NCBI GenBank assembly: GCA_949285425.1
Contig: CASEAJ010000004.1
Span: 1-64,000, forward strand
Length of the DNA stretch: 64,000 bases
Direction of reading: 5' to 3'
From: an uncultured Porphyromonadaceae bacterium
GTDB lineage: Bacteria > Bacteroidota > Bacteroidia > Bacteroidales > Paludibacteraceae
The notes under the pieces are model-generated. The model made no database searches. It was not told the origin of the DNA and saw nothing but the letters and a program-made list of their open reading frames with translations. Of the stretch, positions 19,263 to 29,722 are shown in pieces. The number at the start of each line of letters is the position of its first letter. Position 1 is the first letter of the stretch. The translations under genes and the position numbers were made by a program.

Positions 19263-21101
19263 ATGAAACGTGCGATATATACAAGCGCCTGGGCCATAGG
19301 ATTGTGGATGTGTATCTCGGCTACAAGCTGTCACATCGATGTAGATCATCCGAAAAACGACCCGATTACTTACGGAGACAGCTACATGGATGTATACCTT
19401 TCAACGGACAAGGCCGCCTATTATCCGGGAGATGTTGTAAATGTCAAACTCAACAAAATGCCGGAAGGCAACCTCACCATACGTTACAAACATTGGAACA
19501 AGGTGATAAAGGAAGAACCGCTTACAGGAACCGAATGGACTTGGACCCCTCCAGAAGAGGATTTTCAAGGTTACCTGATTGACCTCTATTCCGTAGAAAA
19601 TGGCAAGGAAGTGGTAAAGGGAAGCGTAGCTGTCGATGTATCGTCCGACCCGAAAGTATTTCCACGCAACGGTTTTCTGTCGGAATATGGCAAAAAAGGA
19701 CAAGTGGAAATAGACCAAGTTATCGATAGATTGTGCCGTCACCACATTAACTACGTGCAATATCAAGACTGGCATTACAAACACCACATGCCGCTTGCAG
19801 GCACACCGGCCGCTCCCATGGATGTATGGACCGACATCATCAGCCGCAATTGTTACCGTTCTACCATCGATGGGTACATAGAAGCCGGACACAAACGTAA
19901 TATGAAATCATTGTTCTATAACCTGGCTTATGGTGCATTGAACGATGCTGCACAAGACGGAGTGAGCGAAGAATGGTATACATGGACAGACGCAGAACTC
20001 ATCAACAAAGATGCCCATCCCCTCGATTCACCGTTCAAAAGTTGGATATACATCATGAACCTGGAAAAACAAGGCTGGATTGACTATCTCGGCGAACGTA
20101 CAAGTGATGTATACAAGGTGTTCGACTTTGATGGATACCAAGTCGACCAATTGGGTGGACGTGGCAAAACAACCTACGACAATGAGGGCAAGCCCATAGA
20201 ATACCCACAAGGAGGCTTTACTACTTTTCTGGAAGAGATGAAACGTCGTGAGCCGGAAAAGAGTTTGGTAATGAATGCTGTTGGCGGTTTCGGTAAGGAA
20301 GAGATAGGACGTGCCGGGGTGGTCGACTTCTTTTATACCGAGGTGTGGGACAAAGGCAGCTTTACGGCCATATCCGATGCCATACAAGGCTATGACAACG
20401 TGGAAAACAACACTTTTGAAAACGAGAATAACTCCGCCATCAACGGCACGGAACGTCATGTCGTCTTGGCGGCTTACATGAACTACGATTACGGCACATT
20501 GGGCAAGAACTATTTCAACACACCGGGTGTCCTTATGGCCAATGCTGCCATTCACGCTTGGGGAGGAGCACACTTAGAACTGGGCGAACACATGCTCAAT
20601 AACGAGTACTTTCCCAATAACAACTTACGTATGAAGGGAGAATTGGAAATAGCCACCATTGTGTATTACGACTTCATAACAGCTTACCAAAACCTGTTAC
20701 GCGGAGGTGGCCGCTTCGTAGGTGTCGATGCCACTTCGAGTGATGGGAGCGTGCGCTTCAACCAATGGGGGCCACAAATAGGGCAAGTTGCCACCATAGG
20801 TCGCATTATGCCTGACAACAAGACGGCGGTAGTAAGCCTGCTCAACTATACCGATGCCGTGCATTTGGACTGGTGCGACTCGAATGCTGACCAGGCCGAA
20901 CAGAAGTTGATTGAAGGTAAGACCATTTCACTGAAAATAAACGATGGTCCTTCCGGAACGCCCAAAGCGGTATGGTTTGCTACCCCTGATGCAAACTATG
21001 GTGTGTCACAATCACTCGACTTCACCCTTGAAGGCGGCCAAATCAACATTACGTTGCCTTCACTCAAATACTGGTCGATGATCGTAGTAGAATACGAATG
21101 A
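19263..21101 (+). CDS. GH66 dextranase-type lipoprotein
   Basis: The 612-residue protein has a lipobox (SATSC near residue 23), an N-terminal beta-sandwich (VYLSTDKAAYYPGDVV), a GH66 barrel and a C-terminal beta domain. Likely catalytic residues are D295 in GYQVDQLGG (nucleophile) and E360 in FYTEVWDKG (acid/base), which fit the Asp/Glu pair of the family. GH66 enzymes cut internal alpha-1,6 bonds of dextran. As a surface lipoprotein next to SusC/D/E it would make the oligosaccharides for import. This gene is the main reason for calling PUL 1 a dextran locus, and the gene set resembles the B. thetaiotaomicron BT3085-BT3091 region as I remember it. A strong hairpin follows at 21115-21155. Confidence 0.9.
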   Translation: MKRAIYTSAWAIGLWMCISATSCHIDVDHPKNDPITYGDSYMDVYLSTDKAAYYPGDVVNVKLNKMPEGNLTIRYKHWNKVIKEEPLTGTEWTWTPPEEDFQGYLIDLYSVENGKEVVKGSVAVDVSSDPKVFPRNGFLSEYGKKGQVEIDQVIDRLCRHHINYVQYQDWHYKHHMPLAGTPAAPMDVWTDIISRNCYRSTIDGYIEAGHKRNMKSLFYNLAYGALNDAAQDGVSEEWYTWTDAELINKDAHPLDSPFKSWIYIMNLEKQGWIDYLGERTSDVYKVFDFDGYQVDQLGGRGKTTYDNEGKPIEYPQGGFTTFLEEMKRREPEKSLVMNAVGGFGKEEIGRAGVVDFFYTEVWDKGSFTAISDAIQGYDNVENNTFENENNSAINGTERHVVLAAYMNYDYGTLGKNYFNTPGVLMANAAIHAWGGAHLELGEHMLNNEYFPNNNLRMKGELEIATIVYYDFITAYQNLLRGGGRFVGVDATSSDGSVRFNQWGPQIGQVATIGRIMPDNKTAVVSLLNYTDAVHLDWCDSNADQAEQKLIEGKTISLKINDGPSGTPKAVWFATPDANYGVSQSLDFTLEGGQINITLPSLKYWSMIVVEYE

Positions 21102-21114
21102 CCCAAACTCAAAA

Positions 21115-21155
21115 CCGGCAGGTAACAAGTATATTGTTTCCTGCCGGCACTTTTT
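21115..21155 (+). terminator. Terminator between GH66 and GH97
   Basis: CCGGCAGG plus AACAA (21115-21128) pairs with TTGTT plus CCTGCCGG (21134-21147), with one mismatch, and is followed by a T run. It would end or attenuate the SusC operon before GH97. Confidence 0.75.
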
Positions 21156-21167
21156 AATAAAACTTGA

Positions 21168-23393
<2,226 letters not shown>

Positions 23394-23478
23394 GCAAAAA
23401 GAGCATGAAACAACCATGAAGAAATGCCGTGCAACGAGTGAGTGGTAAATTTTCCACTATCCGTCAGTCGCACAAAAC

Positions 23479-23523
23479 AAAAAGGTTGAGTCGAAATACG
23501 AATTTTCGACCCAACCTTTTTTA
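23479..23523. terminator. Bidirectional terminator between GH97 and thrC
   Basis: An A-rich arm plus GGTTG and GTCGAAA (to 23496) pairs with TTTCGAC and CAACC plus a T run (to 23522), with one mismatch. It lies between the convergent GH97 and thrC genes and can serve both. The rest of 23394-23623 shows nothing else. Confidence 0.75.
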
Positions 23524-23623
23524 CATCCACCTCTTGAGACAACGTGAGTTCGACAAATTCACGTCAAGACAAGGGTTATAACTTCAGTGGCACAAAATAA
23601 TCATAAAAGTTTTCCGTACAAAT

Positions 23624-24931
23624 TTATTTCGCCAACAGCAAAGCCTTCAATGCATCGAAATCGTTCGTCAGAGGAACGCTTTGTTTCGTGCCGCGCATGA
23701 ACTCCTGCAATTTCTGCGGCACGGCGACAGGACTGCCGACAATGCGTTCCACCGTGTCCTTGAACTTGGCCGGATGAGCGGTTTCCAGGAACACCCCTGC
23801 TTCGCCCGGCTGCAACAGTTCGGTCAAAGCCCGGTAGCCGCAGGCTCCGTGCGGATCGAGCAGATAGCCCGTAGCTTCATAGCAGGTGCGCACCGTGTCG
23901 GCTATCTGCTCGTCGGTGTAGCGTGCCCCGCTAATATCGGCGGCAATGGCAGCATGGGAGTGGCCGTACAAGTCGAGTATGCGGGCAAAGTTGCTGGGGT
24001 CGCCCACATCCATGGCATTGGCAATGGTCGGCACCGACGGACGAGGACGATATTCGCCCGTCTGCAGATATTCAAAGAACACATCGTTACGGTTGTTGGC
24101 GGCTATGAACCGTTTCACCGGCAAGCCCATGCGGCGGGCAAAAAGTCCGGCGGTTATGTTGCCGAAGTTACCGCTCGGCACGCAAACCACCATGTGCTCC
24201 GCCTGCTGAGGCGCCATGCGCTTCAACTGTGCATAAGCGTAAAAATAGTAGAACGACTGTGGCAAGAAACGTGCCACATTAATGGAGTTGGCCGAAGTGA
24301 GCTTCATGCGGGCATTCAGTTCCGCATCAAGAAAGGCCGTTTTCACCAAACGCTGGCAATCATCAAAGGTGCCTTCCACCTCGATGGCAGTAATGTTTTG
24401 TCCGAGGGTCGTAAACTGGCATTCCTGTATGGGGCTGACCAGTCCTTTCGGATAGAGCACATACACATGAATGCCCTCCACCCCAAGAAATCCGTTGGCC
24501 ACCGCACTGCCCGTATCGCCCGATGTGGCGACCAGCACATTCACTTCATGCGTCCCCTGCCGACGGATGAAATAGGAAAGCAGGCGCGACATGAAGCGCC
24601 CCCCAACATCCTTGAAGGCAAGCGTCGGACCATGATACAGTTCCAAAGCATATATGCCATCGCTCACCGCAACCAACGGCACATCAAACGAAAGCGTGTC
24701 ATCCACTATCTGCCGCAAAGCAGCGGCATCCACATCCTCACCGAAGAAGGCTTCGGCCACCCTGCCGGCCATTTCCTGAAAAGAAAGCGACTCGATGGTA
24801 TCGAAAAACGACTGCGGCAGCCGTTCTATACGCTCGGGCATAAACAACCCCCGGTCCTCGGCCAGGCCCTTAACCACGGCCTCTTCAAGGCCTACATTTG
24901 ATACACTCCGGTTGGTACTGTAATAGTTCAT
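23624..24931 (-). CDS. thrC: Threonine synthase
   Basis: ThrC converts O-phosphohomoserine to threonine with PLP in the cytoplasm. The 435-residue protein starts MNYYSTNRS with an N-terminal domain typical of the longer ThrC group, has the PLP lysine K107 in LAFKDVGG, and the phosphate-binding ATSGDTGSAV motif near residue 132. It is the last gene of a minus-strand group with the DUF4468 protein and apgM, which supplies the proposed homoserine kinase step. The thrA gene that often accompanies them in Bacteroides is not in this window. Confidence 0.96.
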   Translation of the reverse strand: MNYYSTNRSVSNVGLEEAVVKGLAEDRGLFMPERIERLPQSFFDTIESLSFQEMAGRVAEAFFGEDVDAAALRQIVDDTLSFDVPLVAVSDGIYALELYHGPTLAFKDVGGRFMSRLLSYFIRRQGTHEVNVLVATSGDTGSAVANGFLGVEGIHVYVLYPKGLVSPIQECQFTTLGQNITAIEVEGTFDDCQRLVKTAFLDAELNARMKLTSANSINVARFLPQSFYYFYAYAQLKRMAPQQAEHMVVCVPSGNFGNITAGLFARRMGLPVKRFIAANNRNDVFFEYLQTGEYRPRPSVPTIANAMDVGDPSNFARILDLYGHSHAAIAADISGARYTDEQIADTVRTCYEATGYLLDPHGACGYRALTELLQPGEAGVFLETAHPAKFKDTVERIVGSPVAVPQKLQEFMRGTKQSVPLTNDFDALKALLLAK

Positions 24932-24990
24932 GTTCTGTGACGGGTTATGTGTGACAAGTTATGAGTGACAAGTGACGGGGTATCGGACTT

Positions 24991-25572
24991 TTATTGGGCA
25001 TGCAATGCCTGTTCCACCTCACCGACAATTTCGTTGATACGTATCAAGGCCGCATCGGTTATTTTTCCGGAAGCATCCTTCAGAAACAGGGTCTTGTAGG
25101 ATTTATCCACCATGATTTCCTTGGCCGTATATTTTGCCGGACGCACCGAACCGCGGCTATCGGGCTGACGCTGTCCGGTGAGCAAATCATAGTCCTCCTT
25201 GTCCATGAAGTTCATGTCTTGGAAAGTCACGCGACAATATCCATCGGCATAATCAAACACCAGATTGTAACGCATGTACATGATGTAAACGGCAAGTGCC
25301 TGCTTTTTATACAGCAACGAATCGACCGATTCGCACACAACCTTCTTGTCATCGTTCATCACCACCCGTCCGGAAGTGGCATCGAAACCGGTGGAAAGAT
25401 ACATCAATACACGCTTACGGATTTCCTCCCCTGTAATGGGAAGATCTTTGTATTCTGCACTGAACACGACCTGTCCATCCTGTACAGGGACAGCATCCGC
25501 TGTAAACTTAGGTTGTGCCACAACAAGCATGCAAGGGAAAAGAAATGCCAACAAAATCAGTTTTCTACTCAT
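24991..25572 (-). CDS. Secreted DUF4468-like protein of unknown function
   Basis: The 193-residue protein has a signal peptide (MSRKLILLAFLFPCMLVVAQ) and one compact mixed alpha/beta domain (FSAEYKDLPITGEEIRKRVLMYL, in two pieces near residues 38-60). It resembles the DUF4468 family (TBP-like fold) common in Bacteroidetes and otherwise uncharacterised. It sits 59 nt before thrC and 113 nt after apgM, interrupting what would otherwise be a threonine pair. Its export means it cannot act in threonine synthesis directly. No motif suggests catalysis. Confidence 0.6.
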   Translation of the reverse strand: MSRKLILLAFLFPCMLVVAQPKFTADAVPVQDGQVVFSAEYKDLPITGEEIRKRVLMYLSTGFDATSGRVVMNDDKKVVCESVDSLLYKKQALAVYIMYMRYNLVFDYADGYCRVTFQDMNFMDKEDYDLLTGQRQPDSRGSVRPAKYTAKEIMVDKSYKTLFLKDASGKITDAALIRINEIVGEVEQALHAQ

Positions 25573-25685
25573 TTTTCTGTTTTTTTAAATTCCATTATTG
25601 TTTTAAGCAACTCGAAAAAACTCGATCAATTAATTTTCACGAGTTACTTGACTGTTTTTTCCTACACTTTAAAATAAGACAAGGT

Positions 25686-26897
25686 TCATTGTCCTTGCAA
25701 AAGAGCCCGGATAAATCCATCTCCCCTCAACTCGCCGTAACGTCCTGCCCGGGCCGCAAATTCATCATACACCGTCACCCCATCGGGCTCGCTGCCGGGA
25801 CGGTAAATCACAAACGGCACAGGGTCGCCGGTGTGGGTACGCAGGGCACAGGGAGTGGGATGATCGGGCAACACAGCCACGGTTACCGGTTCGCTCCAGG
25901 TACGCAACTCGTCCATAATAGGCTGCACGACACGATGGTCCAGGTACTCGATGGTACGCAACTTCAGCTGCTGGTCTCCTTCATGCCCGGCTTCATCGCT
26001 GGCTTCGATGTGCAAATATACAAAATCATTCTCACGTAGCGCATCCAATGCCGCCCGGGCTTTTCCTTCATAGTTCGTGTCATAAAGTCCCGTTGCACCA
26101 GGCACCAGCACCGGGGTCAGTCCGGCATACACACCAATTCCCCGAATGAGGTCGACCGCCGAAATCACCACCCCGCTCCGCAAGCCATACATGTGAAGCA
26201 GCGTATCCATGCGGGGTTTATAGCCCGGCGACCAGGGCCACAGGCTGTTGGCCTTGTCCTTGCCGGCCGAAGCACGCCGAAGATTTACCGGATGACGGTC
26301 GAGCAGTTCCTGCGAGCGCAGTATCAGGCTGTTCAGACGACGGGCGGTAGGCACAGCCTCCTCACATTCGGCCCGCACCAGCACGTTGCGGAAAGGCACT
26401 CCCGGCACATCGTGCGGCGGAGTGCAGTGAATGCGCTTGTCACCTCCGCGAAGCTTCAGCAAATGACGGTATGACACTCCGGGAAAAAGCCTCACCGCCT
26501 CATCACCCAGTTCGCGCTGCAAAAAGGCAATCAGTTCTCCGGCCTCCTCGTTGCTTATGTGACCGGCCGAATGGCTTTTTATCTTCCCATCGTCCACACA
26601 AATGAGATTACAGCGCATGGCCATTTCGCCCGGTTCTATATCGATGCCCATGCTGGCAGCCTCAAGCGACCCGCGCCCTTCAAACACCTGCGCCACATCA
26701 TAGCCCAACACGCTGAGATTGGCAATCTCGCTGCCCGGAGCAAATCCGGCCGGCACCGTATGCAACATACCGCTGCAACCTTTTGCCGCCAGCATATCCA
26801 TGGCAGGCGTGTCAGCCGCCTGCAAGGGAGTGAGTCCGCCCAACCCGGCTATCGGCACATCGGCCATGCCATCGCCTAATATTATAAGATATTTCAT
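25686..26897 (-). CDS. apgM: ApgM-type phosphoglycerate mutase family, proposed homoserine kinase
   Basis: The 403-residue protein belongs to the archaeal-type cofactor-independent phosphoglycerate mutase family: IILGDGMADVPI at the N-terminus (metal-binding Asp), EIANLSVLGYD, and the C-terminal DEAGHEGD and LPDHPTP metal-ligand motifs. In Bacteroidetes such genes sit with thrC and are proposed to act as homoserine kinase in place of ThrB; the neighbour thrC supports that here. A TATATTTG -7 box reads on the minus strand at 26997-27004, 100 nt upstream. Biochemical role is family inference. Confidence 0.85.
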   Translation of the reverse strand: MKYLIILGDGMADVPIAGLGGLTPLQAADTPAMDMLAAKGCSGMLHTVPAGFAPGSEIANLSVLGYDVAQVFEGRGSLEAASMGIDIEPGEMAMRCNLICVDDGKIKSHSAGHISNEEAGELIAFLQRELGDEAVRLFPGVSYRHLLKLRGGDKRIHCTPPHDVPGVPFRNVLVRAECEEAVPTARRLNSLILRSQELLDRHPVNLRRASAGKDKANSLWPWSPGYKPRMDTLLHMYGLRSGVVISAVDLIRGIGVYAGLTPVLVPGATGLYDTNYEGKARAALDALRENDFVYLHIEASDEAGHEGDQQLKLRTIEYLDHRVVQPIMDELRTWSEPVTVAVLPDHPTPCALRTHTGDPVPFVIYRPGSEPDGVTVYDEFAARAGRYGELRGDGFIRALLQGQ

Positions 26898-26996
26898 AGC
26901 AAACCTCCATTCTGTTTTACTGCATCCCTGCTGTCCGTTTTTCCAATCGGCAACAATCGGGAGGCGGTAAATTGTCAGTTTTTAATCATTTTTCGG

Positions 26997-27024
26997 CAAA
27001 TATAGACATTTTAATCAAAACAAA
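26997..27024 (-). promoter_or_regulatory. Candidate promoter for the apgM-thrC group
   Basis: On the minus strand TTTG (27024-27021) is followed after 16 nt by TATATTTG (27004-26997). The -7 match is good but the spacing is shorter than the usual 19-21 nt. Confidence 0.4.
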
Positions 27025-27165
27025 CGGAAAAACATAACAATTTGCCCGTTAAAAGACCCGAAAAAACAGAAAGAAAGTCAGCTGCACGGCAAAACAGTTC
27101 CTCCATGCACGCAAGGAACTTTACGATTTCATCGGTTCGTGTTTACCGTTTTTCCGGAATAAAAT

Positions 27166-27253
27166 CTATAGCCTCGCATGGGAGGTTATATGACCTCCCA
27201 TGCAAGGTTACATGACCTCCCATGCGAGGCTATACGACCTTCCATGCGAGGCT
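27166..27253. repeat. 22-nt-period array (family T), four units, one inverted
   Basis: Four contiguous 22-nt units start at 27166, 27188, 27210 and 27232. Units 2-4 share ACCTCCCATGC and AAGG/GAGG parts; unit 1 (CTATAGCCTCGCATGGGAGG) is their reverse complement. The period equals that of the arrays at 2668-2884 and 37051-37138, and unit 1 carries the same CTATAG hexamer. It lies in the divergent apgM/S41-protease gap. Confidence 0.8.
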
Positions 27254-27353
27254 GTAGAATATTGCCTGCTGAAACGACAAAACAATACGGCCAAGACAAC
27301 GAACAAACACTCATGGATAAAAAAACGACCGTCCCTTTTTCCAGCATCAACCA

Positions 27354-27386
27354 TTTGCCTACTTCCCGTCTTTTTTTCTACCTTTG
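27354..27386 (+). promoter_or_regulatory. Promoter of the S41 protease-pnuC unit
   Basis: TTTG (27354-27357), 21 nt, TACCTTTG (27379-27386): a full match to the Bacteroidetes consensus. Transcription would start near 27393, about 26 nt before the chosen ATG at 27419. Confidence 0.7.
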
Positions 27387-27418
27387 CAAGCTATAATCTT
27401 CAAACGGTCATAATCTGT

Positions 27419-29083
27419 ATGAAAAAAATATTATCCGTCCTTTTTATCATCCTGCCTTTCTGGCTGCAGGCGCAAGGCATTTCACCCGCCGAACAGCGCA
27501 AACTGAACCACGTGCTCATGGCCGTGTCCAACCTGTACGTGGACAGCATTGACGACAAAAAAGTCATTGAAGACGCCATTGTCTCCATACTGGAGGAACT
27601 GGACCCGCACTCCGCCTACATTCCGAAAGAAGAAGTGGAACGGGTGCGTGAACCGCTGCAAGGCAGTTTCGACGGCATTGGCGTACAATTCCAAATGCTG
27701 GAAGACACCCTGTTTGTCGTGCAAACCATTGCCGGCTGCCCGGCCGAGAAAGTCGGCATATTGCCCGGCGACCGCATGATTTACATTGAAGACACGCTCA
27801 TTGCCGGCGTCAAAATGAAGACGACCGACATTATGAAACGTCTGCGCGGCCCGAGGGGTTCGGAAGTGAACGTACGCATGCTGCGCCGGAACGAACGGGA
27901 ACTGCTTTCGTTCAAAATCATCCGCGACAAGATTCCCGTCAACACCGTCGACGCCAGCTACCTGATAAACGACAGCATCGGCTACATCAAGATAAACAGC
28001 TTCGGAGCGACAACCGTGCAGGAATACCGCAGTGCTTTCGATTCCCTCGGCACACAAGGCATGCGCCATCTCATACTCGACCTGCAGGGCAACGGGGGCG
28101 GATACCTCGGAGCGGCCATCGAGCTGGCCGACCAGTTCCTCCGCGAAGGACAGCTCATTGTCTACACCGAAGGGCTGCACCAGCACCGGCAGGAAGCACT
28201 GGCCACCCGCTACGGCAACTATGAACACGGGCAACTGGCCGTACTGGTAGATGAATACTCGGCATCGGCCAGCGAAATCGTATCGGGAGCCATACAAGAC
28301 TGGGACCGGGGCATTATCATCGGACGCCGCACCTTCGGCAAAGGATTGGTGCAACGCGAACTGGAACTGCTCGACGGGTCGCTCATGCGGCTCACCACCG
28401 CCCGCTACTATACGCCCACGGGCCGCTGCATACAAAAGCCCTATAAAGACGGAGTGAAAAAATACGAAGAAGAGCTCATGAACCGCTACAAGCACGGCGA
28501 ACTCATTTATGCAGACAGCATCCATTTCCCCGACTCATTGCGCTACAGCACCTTGCTCAAAGGACGCACCGTGTATGGAGGAGGAGGCATCATGCCCGAC
28601 ATTTTCATTCCCCTCGACACCACACGCTACACCGACTATCACCGCCGGCTGGTGGCCCGCGGAGTCATGAACAAAACCATCGTGCAGTACATTGAGCAAA
28701 ACCGCAACAAGCTGAAAAGCCTTTACCCAACCTTCGATGCTTACGAAGCACGCTACAACACCCCCGACACATTCATCGTCGCGCTGGTAAACGCAGGAGA
28801 AAAGGAGGGCATCAAGCAGGACAAGAAACAGCTTGAAACATCAAAAGCACTGATCCGGCTGCAGGCCAAGGCACTCATTGCACGCGACCTGTGGGGAACA
28901 AACGCATACTACCGCATCATGAACACGGAAAACGAATCTCTCAAAAAAGCGGTGGAGGCATTCAAACAGCCGGCTCTATTCACAACAGGCATACCGGACC
29001 GGACAACCGGAAGCACCGACGGACGGCCGGGACAACCCAACCAACAACTCGCTGCAGAAAGGAGCACACAGCATGTGGATTGA
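27419..29083 (+). CDS. S41 family C-terminal processing protease (CtpA-like) with PDZ domain
   Basis: The 554-residue protein has a signal peptide (MKKILSVLFIILPFWLQAQG), a PDZ domain (about residues 80-165) and the S41 peptidase core. The catalytic serine lies in the SASASEIVSGA stretch (about 281-285) and the lysine is K308 in RRTFGKGLVQ. It should cut proteins near their C-termini in the periplasm. The start is placed at the signal peptide and fits the promoter at 27354-27386; the frame is open upstream through the 22-nt array but has no promoter there. The gene overlaps pnuC by 11 nt. Confidence 0.92.
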   Translation: MKKILSVLFIILPFWLQAQGISPAEQRKLNHVLMAVSNLYVDSIDDKKVIEDAIVSILEELDPHSAYIPKEEVERVREPLQGSFDGIGVQFQMLEDTLFVVQTIAGCPAEKVGILPGDRMIYIEDTLIAGVKMKTTDIMKRLRGPRGSEVNVRMLRRNERELLSFKIIRDKIPVNTVDASYLINDSIGYIKINSFGATTVQEYRSAFDSLGTQGMRHLILDLQGNGGGYLGAAIELADQFLREGQLIVYTEGLHQHRQEALATRYGNYEHGQLAVLVDEYSASASEIVSGAIQDWDRGIIIGRRTFGKGLVQRELELLDGSLMRLTTARYYTPTGRCIQKPYKDGVKKYEEELMNRYKHGELIYADSIHFPDSLRYSTLLKGRTVYGGGGIMPDIFIPLDTTRYTDYHRRLVARGVMNKTIVQYIEQNRNKLKSLYPTFDAYEARYNTPDTFIVALVNAGEKEGIKQDKKQLETSKALIRLQAKALIARDLWGTNAYYRIMNTENESLKKAVEAFKQPALFTTGIPDRTTGSTDGRPGQPNQQLAAERSTQHVD

Positions 29084-29630
29084 AATAACCGGAACGCTGC
29101 TCAGCCTGGCCTACCTGTACCTCTCGGTCAGACAGAAACCGGCCTTGTGGATTTTCGGCTTCCTGTGTTCCGCACTCTACACGGTCGTGTTTTTCCGGAG
29201 CAAGTTCTACGCCGACATGACCCTGCAACTGTATTACCTGGCAGTGAGCGTGTACGGCTGGTGGAACTGGCAACGGGGAACAACCCCCTCCAAACAAAAA
29301 GACACATTGCCGGTCACCGTCACGCCCCGACACCTGTGGCCTGCGCTCGCCGTGGCCAGCATCCTCATTTTCATGGCCTACTACGCCGTGCTTCGCCGCA
29401 CCGATGCCGCCTTGCCCGCCGGCGACTCCTTCACCACCGCACTGAGCATTGTGGCCACATGGATGCTTGCCAAGAAATACATTGAATACTGGCTCATATT
29501 CATCGTGGTCGATGCCCTGTCTGCAGGGCAATACATATACAAGGAACTCTACCCGACGGCCGCCCTGTTTGTGGTCTACACCATCATGGCCGTGGTAGGA
29601 TACTTCCAGTGGAAGAAAAGCCTTGAATGA
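29073..29630 (+). CDS. pnuC: PnuC family vitamin transporter
   Basis: The 185-residue protein has about seven membrane spans and the PnuC signature aromatic stretches (YYLAVSVYGWWNW and AKKYIEYWLIFIVVD). PnuC proteins carry nicotinamide riboside, and related PnuT proteins thiamin, by facilitated diffusion across the inner membrane. No NAD or thiamin gene and no riboswitch is next to it, so the cargo is open. Its start lies inside the 3' end of the S41 protease gene, so the two are probably translated from one message. Confidence 0.85.
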   Translation: MWIEITGTLLSLAYLYLSVRQKPALWIFGFLCSALYTVVFFRSKFYADMTLQLYYLAVSVYGWWNWQRGTTPSKQKDTLPVTVTPRHLWPALAVASILIFMAYYAVLRRTDAALPAGDSFTTALSIVATWMLAKKYIEYWLIFIVVDALSAGQYIYKELYPTAALFVVYTIMAVVGYFQWKKSLE

Positions 29631-29674
29631 CGAGTTGACAGTGACGAGTGACAAGCACGGCCTGCTCGACGAAC
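29627..29674 (+). repeat. TGACGAG-type short repeats ending in a duplicated gene fragment
   Basis: After pnuC come TGACGAGTTGACAGTGACGAGTGACA-type repeats (29627-29655), similar to stretches at 24935-24980 and 42300-42358. They run into 19 nt (29656-29674) identical to 31577-31595, codons 11-16 of the metallophosphoesterase gene downstream of the next gene. Allowing two mismatches the match is 24 of 26. It looks like the torn 5' end of that gene left behind by an insertion. Confidence 0.6.
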
Positions 29675-29722
29675 AGGAAAGTAACGTCCAATGAAGATAA
29701 ACAAATTTTAATTTTGAAAACA

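Noticed and set aside
29648..29722. Earlier start for the esterase gene
   Set aside because: The extra 25 residues cover the duplicated phosphoesterase fragment and would hide the signal peptide.
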